From Lingula anatina (taxonomy: Eukaryota; Brachiopoda; Lingulata; Lingulida; Lingulidae): 64,000 nt of DNA. The stretch lies in the NCBI RefSeq assembly GCF_001039355.2, contig NW_019775528.1:161969-225968 (forward strand). Direction: 5' to 3'. Below, one piece after another: positions 23,601 to 33,637 of the stretch (the stretch's first letter is position 1; each line of letters starts with the position of its first letter). The notes under the pieces are model-generated. The model was not told the DNA's origin and searched no databases. It saw only the letters and a program-made list of their open reading frames with translations. Made by a program: the position numbers and the translations under genes.

Positions 23601-26600
23601 CTCAATTCAATGTATTTCTCCACTGATGCATGCATTCTATTAGACTATATGGCCTTGTACACCTAGTATACTCGGTGAATGATACACATTATGTTGCACA
23701 CATTACAGTTGCTGCAATCATATAAGAAATGTAAAATTCTAGAAGATAGCAATTATATTGTAGCACGGCGTTAATGTGGTGAACGTTTAAAAGTGTCCCT
23801 GCACCAAACTCAAACCAATCGTAATGATTAGTCCACTTAACGACCATTGATTAATTAATGAATTCATTTCGATGCTGACCAATGCAGGTCATGAACTTCA
23901 GTTAAGGTCCAATATCAATCATACGTCTGGGTAGAAATTCACGTAGAATGCTTCTCCATTCGCTCCTTATATCAACGAATAAAAAACTACCGACAGGCAT
24001 TTTTAAAACTGTCAAGAGACGCATTTCTGAAGGTATTCCCTCGACCGCTGTCGTGATCCGTCCTCTGCAACTACGAAGCATTTCTCCTAAATTGAACCCT
24101 TTGATATAAAATATATATTACAATAATGGCAGTGCTGGGAGGCTAAATAGCACTTGAACCAAGAAACTGCCGTGTCTGACCATAAACAAAAACATTCATT
24201 ACATACTATGTCCCTATCTAGACCCACACTCGATGGATAAAACAGTTCAATGTGCATTAAAAACATATCATTCACCATCTATAAGAAGGATGGCCATTTT
24301 TTCTTCGAGGTCACCTTAATCAAGTCTAGGAATCAGACCAAGTTCATTAGGGTACATATCAGTTTTTATGCCCTGTCATATTTCTGTCCGCTGTCTTCTG
24401 CTGCACGAGTCGTTAACTTTGATATATTTGTTAGATAAAAAAGAAATATGTGCCATGACAGCTATATTTTACATGCATATGGGCGAATTTACGTCTAGGG
24501 TTGAGGTAGCCTACTTTCACCAGATAAAAGAAGAGATGTATGAAGTCTTATGACAAAGCAAGTACACAAAATTAGAGATCAAACGTGTTAATTGTGCTAT
24601 GAATTTATGGAAGAACATGCACTAGTAAAATTACAGATTAAAACAATTTACAGTTAAGACATAGGAGCTGAACGTTATTTAGACAACGAATAAATCCATC
24701 TCCATTCAGGAAAGTTATATGTAGCTTAACTCTGTAACTCGAAGCTAAGGTGTTGATACGGAAAAACGCGAGGTTGGGCGAACTGATCCATCACCTGACA
24801 GATTTCAATTGGTAAACCACTTCGCTTAATTATGATTCATCTCTTATAATGTATTCTATTTGTATGCTTTGGTATTCTGATAGGTGAAATTACAATAACT
24901 GCGTTGTCATTGTACAGTTATCTATCAGGACAATTAAGTTCATCGTCGACAAGAATTTGACAAGAACAGAAGTCATCCTAATTGTTTGCCTTACTCTGTG
25001 CTGGTCTTCTCGTTAAATCTCTTAGAGCTCTATAGGTATTCTGCCTTCTGCATCTAACTGGCTGAATTATTTTCCGTGTACTTTTCAAAATGTCAAAATG
25101 ATGTTTTTATTTGAAAGGAAGACCAGTACTACCAAAGATTTGCATTATACTACTTGAATAAGCCATGTTTTTTAAAAAGCTTAAATATATTACTAGATTT
25201 TAATAAATCAAATTTGAGGTCAGGCACAGCACGGGTCATGGAAACGTAGTGAAATTTTGGTGAAATTCCACTTCAATTTTACCCTCTACCAGGGTGGCAG
25301 ATTATAAAGGGAAAAATGGGAACATCCAGAGATAGTAAAATGACCGTCTATTTATCTAAAGACATATCTGTGAATATCCTGTGAAAAGTCATTCTGTGGC
25401 CCTGGTAGAGGGTACTTCAATTTAGCATTTCACACATCGAAAAGTCGCCCACGAGACCTTTACTATTCCCAACTATGATTTAAGGTCAATGGCTTACGCT
25501 TTTATTTACATTTTATTTGCAATAAGAAAGGACGTAAGCCATACACTTAAAACCCATGGTGTTGTTTTCTTAATAGCGTTATCTTTAAATGCATTATGCG
25601 CATTCAAACCGCATGTAAAAATTCTTCGGCACCTGTGGTTTCCATACACCACAAGGAAAGTCAACGACCGATTGGCTGTCCTGTGGTGGTCCACAGTTTG
25701 CCAACGATTGGTTTTTTCACTTAACTTTGCTGTTAATTTATTGTGCCATATAAAAACGATGAAGCTAAGTCTATTAACAATCAGTTCGTCTCTCTACGGA
25801 AAGCTTAATTTAAGCCTAGTTGGTCGATGAGCACTTCGGATTTGGGTTTGCCATTGTAACCATAGCGTTAATCCACTTTGTGCGTACTGTTTGTTTGAAG
25901 ATTACTTTATAATTCATCCTTCCTACTTTATTCTGCACTTTACTTGAGCGTTATCTATCAATGTCGTCGGACGCTTCCTTGTGGTGGATGAGCAAAGAAA
26001 CGTGTTCTTTATGTTGAGAATGAATGGCGGTGCACTCGAGTGGAATACGCTATATGGTAGGTCCATCCTAACCATATGGGACTGCTCAGCTGTAGAATTC
26101 CACGCGGTTTTAATTGAAAGGGATTCCCACACTTAGCCATCACATTTGAAATGCTAGTTCTGGTGGTTGGTCTGTCTCAGAGGCTTAGAGGACAATTTTT
26201 TTCCCTTTTTTTGGTTGTATGGAAATGAAACAATTTTAATTGATTATCATGAATTGTGTTAGATGTACCATGTTAAAACATTTATTATTTAAGTATATGT
26301 ACGAATATCTAAACGAAAGTATATATCTATGTCCTTTGCTTACTGGTTTGTTTTTTTTATTGACATTGTCTGTTGTCCAATGAAATGTCTGTCTGCGATG
26401 GAAACTCTATTTATCCCGATGAAATTTTTTCAAGAGTCTTTTTTAACGTGCCCTTATTACTCTGTGATTGTCTTGAAAGTCACTGAACCTAATCAAGGTT
26501 GTGTTTGCTGATTAATCTTTGTTCCCTAGTTAATCAATAGGGGACTGTTCTCTTTCTCCTGGGAACCAGAAGTCGATTGTTTGAAAACACCCAGTATTCT

Positions 26601-29455
26601 TACAATGGGGTTTGTGACTAATGGACTGACTTCTAGACCCATATAAAGCAGCTATCAGGGAACCATCTCACTTAAACTTGCCTACTTCCTGTTCGCTCTA
26701 TATATCTGTACAGCCCTCGCGTTCTTTGGTGTTTGCCTTTTGTGAGTATGCAAACGTATTGTATTGTATAGTATAGACCTCAAAGAACCCTAGGAGACTC
26801 CATGTTGGAACTTGCCCCCTTTTTTATCCTGTAAGTATTACATAATTTAAAAACTAAATTCATTTGACTACATAGTTTTGACCACATCCTTCAATCATTT
26901 CCCTTTGAATAATTTACACTTCTACAGCATAGAGTATCATTTGCCTTTGATTTGAAAAGCTACGCTTTTAGATTGATGCGCGTGTAAATGCCTTAGGCAG
27001 GATTAATTTTGCTCGGTGCTATCTGGAACTCATTTTTCATGTTCTGAATGTCGTTAACAAATAATAAAATGTGACAAATCGCTATGGGTTCTTCTTTCAC
27101 ACACCCAACTGTCACTTTGGGATCAATGATTACCAGATATAACAAATATTGACTAATGTATCTCGTAAAGCAAATGGTTGTCAAATCGCAGGTCTCGTTA
27201 CCATGACGTCCCTTGCCAAAATCTATGATAAACAAGATATTTATTACTAAAATTGACTTGAATTCCCATTTCCCAGAATATTTCTATGAGAACCAGGTTC
27301 CAATTTCTGAATCTACTTAATGGATTTGTGACAAGCTATCACTTTCAATGAGAAACTATTTCCATATTAAGACTCTGCCACCCTTAACATCGCTCTTAGT
27401 TCAATGAAAAATATATAATAGTTATTTTAAAAGATGGACGTGCTAATACGTCAGACGTGTTCGAGTCTGAATCGTCTTTGATTTTCATTTTTTTTTTTTT
27501 TGGGGGGGGGGGATTGTATCGAAATATTAACTTACGTAAGTGACCCAGCACATTTTAAAATTTGAATTATGATTCATCCAGTTGTAATCTTCCGTCTACG
27601 TCTCTGCTTAACATTTAGCAGATCTGCTTAACATTTAGCAAGTGTCGAGTATGGGAATTAACATTTTTGCCTTTTGATCCAGCATATTGTTATCAAACCT
27701 TGCTTCTTTACGTCCACTTCCCAGATCTGTTTAAGGCTGGTCAATGCAGAAGTCAAGGCAAGTGGTACAATTGTGATTAAAAGATTTGAAAGAAAAGTGA
27801 CTTACGTATCTGCTCCAGCAATTGGTCGTCAGAACTTGGTTCTTTTCGTCCAAATCTAAAATCTGTATGAGGGCTATACCAAAGCTGACTCGAATGGTGT
27901 CGTTAAAGTTTTCGACCGGTCGACCGACCACACCAACATCGTTGTACTGTTTTAGTAGGTGGCTGATAAGGCGTTTTTCGTCCGAAACTGCTATACTTCC
28001 TGAAAGCAAAATGGTCGCGTAAACGTTAATTATATTCTTCAGTAATGCTAATTATCTGGCATACACTTATCAAGTTTGAGTTTAGGTAACGAAAACATTA
28101 GAGCAACCAAGAAATTTTACATACCTAACGCCTCTAAAAGAAAATTACCATCTTGAAGTGCTGTATTTTATTTAATTAATTAATAATGTTATAAGATTAT
28201 ATATAAACATGTCGCTATACTTTTCTAAGTAAGTATTTATCAAAGTAGAATTTACTTTGAATGTTTTTCGCTTGGATAAAAACATAAAAAGACAGCTGTC
28301 AATATGGCATGTTGCAAACTATTCCCCAATATTGGAACAAAAACAAATTTCCAGCAATTAAACCATTGAACCAAATGTGCATCCCTTAGATACATTAATA
28401 ACTGGAAGTGGTATGTTTAAGGTGTCTGGCATATGTCACTTGCGTCGCAGACAAATTAAAACAGACCCCGTGGAGTCAGACGTAAGTTTTAACTTACATT
28501 TTGTTATTTTAAAAAACGCCACCATCACACCTGGTTTCAGACACTATCGACCAGTTGCGATGTATGTCCATTCTCTATATCTTAATCGTATACACACTGC
28601 AGGTGTAGGCAATGTGAGCAACCATCCAATCATATATCACGTACATTTCATTTGAAAAAAACAACAACAAAAGTTAACTTATATATGTTTGCATGTATAT
28701 AATCCGAGGTACCGATGACTTTAGAAGCCATATGGAAGAGATGTATGGTGATCATTACACGTGGATGTCGCCTGCCACCTGTAAGAATATACCTGACCGC
28801 TCCCACACCTGAGCATATTTAGGCCTCTTAAGCACCTGTGAATTCGGCTATGTACAAGACTGTATAATGCATGCGTATAATATATTTATAATACGCCTAA
28901 AATTTGTGACCACCTGGTCATCCAAGGTTACATGCTGTTGTGTACGTAACAGGGAAAAATATGGTGGAGAAATCGGAAAAGAGTTATAAATCGCAAGTCC
29001 TGGAATAAGTTTACTACATGTACCGGGCTTCTGCACGCGTGAACATTCCCGATCACCATAGTAAAAATTGGAGGATAAATATTTCCAGGTGTGAAAAAAT
29101 AAACACTTACCACCTGAAAATACCTTGTTTTTACATTAAAAGATGGATAATCAATTAAAATATATTTACTTAAAAGGTCAGTCGGTGGGTTTTTTTTTTT
29201 TTTTTTTTTTTTTTGGTCCTAGGTCTTCCTAGTTTATTTTAAGATTTTAAAAGGTTTCGTCCCAGATCAAGATTCGCATTTGAAAAGAATGCATGTCATC
29301 AGCATGATAATGGATTATTATTTTAACCGAAAGAAGTAAACTGTGGTTTCAAAATATAGTTTTTTTTTTATAAAATTCTTAAAATTCTATTAAGTGATAG
29401 TCGGTGTACGCTAAGAAATGCAATACTGTTTGTGTCATTTCACAACAGAATCCAA

Positions 29456-29527
<72 letters not shown>

Positions 29528-32500
29528 GTGTGTTTGTGTGTGTGTGTGTGTGTGGGAGGGGGTCTAACACTTGTATACACCATTCTCTTCCCCTGTCTTC
29601 ACATACATGTACTTTCAGTAATCAAAGATACAAGCAGCTGTAGCTTCCCCATAAAAACAAAATACACCGGTTACTGATTATATCAACACAACTAGTCACT
29701 AACTCGATTACAGTAATGTACCACAGCGGCATTTCCATCAGCGTTCCACTTACTTAGAAGGTTACCACTAAATACGTCATGTTAACTCGATTTCAGTATT
29801 GAGCTGTTTCAACACAGTTAAAGATGTCATAAGCTAGATCTCTGTATTATAGTGCATTTACTATATATATTTATTTTCACATTGGTTACCAGTTTCAAAG
29901 TACCTGTAGCTTAAATGCTAACAACACCATATAGTATTGCTTAAACTACCACAAACAGTCACAGTTAAGGTTTCCCTCATACTGCTTTAGAGCACAGCTA
30001 GACTACAACATTTAATTGATCACATGTGGGAAATACAACTTACGATATGGATTTTCATATTTGTAGATGCCGATTAATTAACCGTCATGGTGAGTGACCA
30101 AGGAAAACCCCCATGGTAGTATCTTTAATAAATAGAGCATAGAACATACCTGTCCGCGGTTAATCAATGAATTATGTNATATAGTGTGTTTGTGTGTGTG
30201 TGTGTGTGTGGGAGGGGGTGTAACACTTGTATACACCATTGTATACTTTCAGTAATCAAAGATACAAGCAGCTGTAGCTTCCCCATAAAACAAAATACAC
30301 GGGTTACTGATTATATCAACACAACTAGTCACTAACTCGATTACAGTAATGTACCACAGCGGCATTTCCATCAGCGTTCCACTTACTTAGAAGGTTACCA
30401 CTAAATACGTCATGTTAACTCGATTTTAGTATTGAGCTGTTTCAACACAGTTAAAGATGTCATAAGCTAGATCTCTGTATTATAGTGCATTTACTATATA
30501 TATTTATTTTCACATTGGTTACCAGTTTCAAAGTACCTGTAGCTTAAATGCTAACAACACCATATAGTATTGCTTAAACTACCACAAACAGTCACAGTTA
30601 GGGTTTCCCTCATACTGCTTTAGAGCACAGCTAGACTACAACATTTAATTGATCACATGTGGGAAATACAACTTACGATATGGATTTTCATATTTGTAGA
30701 TGCCGATTAATTAACCGTCATGGTGAGTGACCAAGGAAAACCCCCATGGTAGTATCTTTAATAAATAGAGCATAGAACATACCTGTCCGCGGTTAATCAA
30801 TGAATTATGTAAAACATCATTCTGGGCATGACTTTTATATAAAGCCAGGGCAGTTGTTGGCGTATGTTTGGCTGTCGTTTTATCAAAAGAACCCACGAAT
30901 GTGTAGTAATATTTCCAGTCAAGGACCTACCTGAAAGAAATGTAAGGCAAAAAAAGTGGCAGCCATGCAGCTGCAAATCGCTGACAAACTCCAACACAAA
31001 ACGTTTCCGGTGTGCATTACTCGACTTTGAGCCATCCCAGACTTTGTGGTAACAGATCCCAGATGCAAAAAAAGAAATCAAAATGTAACAGATATCGTTA
31101 TTTATTTTTAGTAGGAAGAGAAGCAGTTTGTTTGACGTCAAAAATCGATCTTTAGCGGGATTCGAAGTGACACACATCAATCACTCGATTTAGTAAATTG
31201 TTGGGGTTGTTGTATTACATTACTTTCCCTATTGTGTGTACGTGTAAGAGAGCTGGATTGGACAACGTGCTCTTGGAAGAATGGGCGTAGAATGTCCAGC
31301 TTGATGTGCTAACCATATAAATATTGGTGACTTAATAGACCTCTTTTCACAACAAAGGCGCATGCTTCCTGTCAAAGCATTGTCTGGCTATTCTCGTCGT
31401 AGGCGATTGATTTCTGTACTTACGTTCACACCAGGTTAAAAGGTGTATAACAAAGATGGCTCAAAATTTGTATGCCTGGCATTGACACGAAAGGAAATTA
31501 AGAGGCAACACGTTTTCTGCTTTAATTTTACAAGTTGAAATTTCTGTCAGAATGTTGCTATTTCTTCCAGCTCATTGTAGAATAAAACCACGTTCTTATG
31601 CAGCAACAGGCATTCACTCTACGTAGCAATTAACATCTGTGCGAACGTAGTTCAATTAAATGGCTGAAAGTCTGCAGTCTCGGGTTCAACAATCAAAATC
31701 GATAGGATTTAATTAAGATTGCAAATAAAGGTGTTCGTTGCCTGAGTGGCACGTTGCTTCAGAATCTTCAAATGTTGCGTAACCGTATGCAGTGAACGAA
31801 GTTCGACACACCTAAGAAAAGGAGTTGATGCCCGGTATGCAGGAGATAACAGGTGTACATCAAACAAAATAAACTTTAATCTATTATTACAGATCGTATC
31901 CCAACTGACGCCCAAAACAAGTTTGAACGCCGTTTATGTGAATAAACAACTCGCTGTGAACGAAAGGTCGAAAAGAGGCCCAATATAAACAGTAACCTTC
32001 TTACCACTATGGGAATTTATTTGTTCCTTGAGCAATGGCTGAATCCCCTAGCATCACCGATAATTTGTAAGTCAATTGATCTGCACATTTTATATGCAGT
32101 GCGATATAACACAGAATAAAACCTGGAACCTTCGTTGTTGAGGGTTCACCTCAATAATCTTAGATGCACTTTTTCTTCTAATTTCGCTCACTTCAATTAA
32201 TACAAAGATGCATTTTGCATGATCTGTACCCCCCAGTGGATTTGTTTTTTCGCATCAGTCAGCGCAGAAAAGTTCATTGCTTTAAAGCAAGAGGCGTTCT
32301 CTAGGGATGAACAATTCCTCTGTACCCCTAGGCACATAATAGTAATCAACCTTTAAATCAGCTAACACAAGTGTCGTCAACGCTGAGACACGCAATATGC
32401 GTTTCCGGGGAAAGAAGCGGGCGGCAGTGTCAGGAATTCATCCCGCCAACGCAGTATTTATTCCATAAATGTTCGTTTTCTTCCGACACGTAATAAAAAT

Positions 32501-33637
32501 GTTTTGCTCTTTTTTCTTTTGGCACGCTGTGAGGTCTTTAAAATGACTAAATATGAGTTCACACAGTAGCAGTGAATTTCGGAAATTTCATCACAATGTA
32601 AAATGAGATGGTGATAAAGTTTGGTTAAAATGTTTACATGTAAGAAGTAGAAAAAGTGTGGTTAGCAGGAAAAACGGATTATGGATGCCGAATTTATATG
32701 GGCTCTGTTATCTGTTTGCATCTTTACAATTATCATTGCAAATTAATACATTCATCCATTTATCTTCTTGTGATATTTTTGTGTATGTCTTGGTTGATGT
32801 GCTCTTACGCAATACTTCCTCATCTCTTATTTCGCATATCCCGATACGTATCTTGATTTTCACCATTGTTTGTATGCAGTGCGACTGCAGCTGTCATATT
32901 TAGACACCTTCTGGGCTAAGTATTTGTCACGAAATGCTTTTATCAAGGCTTATGTTGTGTAATAGCTGCATGCGTCTCATTTCAACAGATACAACGGTTT
33001 CTCTCTTTTCTTAACATGTAGCCACAAGTGTACCTCTATATTTAATCAAAGTCTTAAATGTTAAGAGTGTGACACAGGAGGTACGCGAAGTGCCGTGTGT
33101 GGCATCTTGTAGCAATCAAACTAGAAAATGTACACTCATCACCTATATCGACCGTCCTTTACCACATAATAATAGACTAATTGCAGCATCTCTTGTTGAA
33201 TGAAGTACGACCAATGAAATGCTAATGACAGAAAGTTTCTCGGATGTCACAACGCCGTGGGTCGATGAGGACGCTACCTTTCTGTATATCCCATCACTTT
33301 CAGCAAATAAGGAGTTAGGTAGACAATTCTGTATCGATTTTCAATCAATCCTCTATGAAAACCCTGCCCAACACAAATGCCGATTTCACGTGTAAAAAAA
33401 AAATTAAATGCGAAACCGATAGAAAGTAATGACCGATAGAAATGAAGATTTTAATTGTAGTTTCTTTCGTTATGCAGTTGTCCGTATCCATATCTGAATA
33501 GCTCATAACAAGTTCCAAATCGATGTCATTGTTTACTAATAACGTAAAACTTAGTAGAAAAAACGCGTATTACTATACTTACCAATTAAAAGCCATGGTA
33601 AAATCATTTTAAGCATGGACTTTCCCCAGTGAACCAT
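17249..33637 (-). CDS. Alpha-type nicotinic acetylcholine receptor subunit with anion-type Pro-Ala filter and alternative M2 exons
   Basis: Cys-loop receptor subunit of the plasma membrane. Exons: 33583-33637, 27806-27999, 21986-22095, 21272-21723, then 20132-20215 or 19356-19442, then 18130-18248 and 17249-17698. All have GT..AG ends and matching phases. The product is 487 aa (with 20132-20215) or 488 aa. In order: signal peptide (1-19), N51 and N96 sequons, loop D W80, loop A Y118, Cys-loop C153-C167, loop B W174 in WTYDG, loop C vicinal C218-C219 marking an alpha subunit (the usual second loop-C Tyr is Phe), M1 (about 237-260), M2 (267-285), M3, an intracellular loop and M4 (457-487). The filter reads S-P-A-K (P265, A266, K267), not S-G-E-K as in cation channels. 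In engineered alpha7 and in molluscan chloride-conducting receptors this marks anion selectivity, so ACh-gated inhibition is inferred. Charge selectivity and subunit partners are untested. Confidence 0.93.
17699..18129 (-). other. Receptor intron 6-7 with (ACAT)n microsatellite
   Basis: 431 bases. An ACAT/CATA tract occupies about 17807-17898 and produces long meaningless open frames on both strands. Nothing else seen. Confidence 0.85.
18130..18248 (-). CDS. Receptor exon 6: M3
   Basis: Acceptor CTGTTTCAG, donor GTAAGG (phase 0). Encodes residues 300-338: M3 ([13 protein letters not shown] and following) and the basic start of the cytoplasmic loop, [14 protein letters not shown]. Confidence 0.93.
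18249..19355 (-). other. Receptor intron between exon 5b and exon 6
   Basis: 1,107 bases, AT-rich. I looked for a third copy of the M2 exon (a complement of MNIFVAFF) and found none. Confidence 0.75.
19356..19442 (-). CDS. Alternative exon 5b: M2 pore helix, A19'/E20' form
   Basis: 87 bases, acceptor TTTTCCAG, donor GTACGA, same phases as exon 5a. Encodes [17 protein letters not shown] then [12 protein letters not shown]2 has V13', A19' and E20'. The shared first eight residues show that the two exons arose by tandem duplication. Confidence 0.9.
19443..20131 (-). other. Intron between the alternative M2 exons
   Basis: 689 bases, long enough that steric blocking cannot explain exclusive use. 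It contains the fold-back at 19909-20043. Confidence 0.75.
19909..20043 (-). repeat. Imperfect fold-back between the alternative M2 exons
   Basis: The left arm (19909-19937, with AGCTCTTCCATGGC) pairs imperfectly with the right arm (20010-20043, with GCCATGGATGAGCT). An inner perfect 8-bp pairing joins CCTGACGC at 19958-19965 and GCGTCAGG at 20000-20007. In the transcript the structure lies about 90 nt after the exon 5a donor. It could be a splicing-control stem or a decayed MITE. Confidence 0.6.
20132..20215 (-). CDS. Alternative exon 5a: M2 pore helix, K19'/D20' form
   Basis: 84 bases, acceptor CATTTCAG, donor GTAATA, phase 1 in and phase 1 out. Encodes [17 protein letters not shown] then [10 protein letters not shown]. 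It joins exon 4 and exon 6 in frame. M2 has L13', K19' and D20'. The M2-M3 loop is one residue shorter than in exon 5b. Confidence 0.9.
20216..21271 (-). other. Receptor intron between exon 4 and exon 5a
   Basis: 1,056 bases; a T run at about 20556-20566; no other structure recognised. Confidence 0.75.
21272..21723 (-). CDS. Receptor exon 4: Cys-loop, loops B and C, M1, selectivity filter
   Basis: Acceptor CGTTTTCAG, donor GTAAGT (phase 1). Encodes residues 121-270. It carries the 13-residue Cys-loop (C153 to C167, with FPFD), [20 protein letters not shown]1 with its conserved Pro, and the M1-M2 linker [10 protein letters not shown]. The exon therefore fixes the anion-type filter in both splice forms. 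Confidence 0.95.
21986..22095 (-). CDS. Receptor exon 3: loop A region
   Basis: Acceptor TTCTGTAG, donor GTAAGT (phase 2). Encodes [11 protein letters not shown] through WKPDIVLYN, the loop A tyrosine Y118 and an NYS sequon. Confidence 0.93.
22305..22582. mobile_element. MITE with CAG...GGCGGAT ends and 5-bp TTTAT duplication
   Basis: 278 bp. The right end CTGGATCCGCCCCTG is the inverse of the family end CAGGGGCGGATCCAG; the left end CAGTTGCGGATTAAAG is a decayed version. TTTAT flanks both sides (22300-22304 and 22583-22587). The interior includes CTTGAAATTAGAATTTTG, shared with 50820-51051, so the two are one family. Confidence 0.8.
23432..23472. repeat. Inverted copy of a fragment found at 11171-11217
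   Basis: AAGTGGGTCAAAATCTAGG and the following bases are the reverse complement, with changes, of sequence in the duplicated block at 11171-11217. This shows a dispersed repeat family. Confidence 0.6.
25280..25414. mobile_element. MITE, 135 bp, with 9-bp target duplication
   Basis: Ends TACCCTCTACCAGGGTGGC and the inverse GCCCTGGTAGAGGGTA. The direct repeat CTTCAATTT stands immediately outside both ends (25271-25279 and 25415-25423). Depending on how the shared bases are assigned, the duplication is 8 or 9 bp. Confidence 0.85.
27601..27641. repeat. Short tandem duplication, about 20 bp
   Basis: TCTGCTTAACATTTAGCA occurs twice in succession. Confidence 0.9.
27806..27999 (-). CDS. Receptor exon 2: N-terminal helix and first beta strands
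   Basis: Acceptor GCTTTCAG, donor GTAAGT (phase 0). Encodes residues 20-83: the helix ending HLLKQYND, then the beta strands to [12 protein letters not shown] with loop D W80, and an NDT sequon. Confidence 0.93.
29458..29555. repeat. (AT)n followed by (GT)n microsatellite
   Basis: About 33 AT units at 29458-29524, then a GT-rich run to about 29555. It marks the left edge of the duplicated block and is a plausible cause of the assembly break. Confidence 0.9.
29525..30177. repeat. Duplicated block, copy 1 (ends at the N at 30178)
   Basis: Nearly identical to 30180-30810. Copy 1 carries about 20 extra bases after GTATACACCATT and ends exactly at the ambiguous base 30178, after AATCAATGAATTATGT. 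Confidence 0.9.
30180..30810. repeat. Duplicated block, copy 2 (begins after the N)
   Basis: Starts in the GT-rich microsatellite edge and repeats copy 1 until the word AATCAATGAATTATGT, after which unique sequence follows. Confidence 0.9.
33583..33637 (-). CDS. Receptor exon 1: signal peptide
   Basis: ATG at 33637; 18 codons plus one base, donor GTAAGT (phase 1). Positively charged start then the hydrophobic MILPWLLI, typical of a secretory signal. Downstream in-frame Met codons exist (residues 8 and 11), so the exact start is slightly uncertain. Confidence 0.85.

Larger units (their letters stand above)
22096..27805 (-). other. Receptor intron 2-3, 5.7 kb
   Basis: Contains MITE-like elements at 22305-22582 and 25280-25414, a dispersed repeat fragment at about 23432-23472, a G/T run at about 27489-27513 and a short tandem repeat at 27601-27641. 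No nested gene recognised; open frames such as 25489-25830 resemble no family I know. Confidence 0.7.
28000..33582 (-). other. Receptor intron 1-2, 5.6 kb
   Basis: Contains a T run (about 29189-29214), an (AT)n/(GT)n microsatellite and the N-joined duplication 29520-30810. A minus-strand open frame of 127 codons at 30797-31180 matches nothing I recognise. Confidence 0.7.

Noticed and set aside
25489-25830. 113-codon plus-strand open frame with hydrophobic stretches
   Set aside because: It lies inside a receptor intron, has no family resemblance and no splice support; probably chance.
29404-29677. Open frames with long Tyr-Ile runs
   Set aside because: They are translations of the (AT)n/(GT)n microsatellite.
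30797-31180. 127-codon minus-strand open frame in receptor intron 1-2
   Set aside because: It partly overlaps the duplicated block, has no recognised domain, and exons 1 and 2 already join in phase without it.
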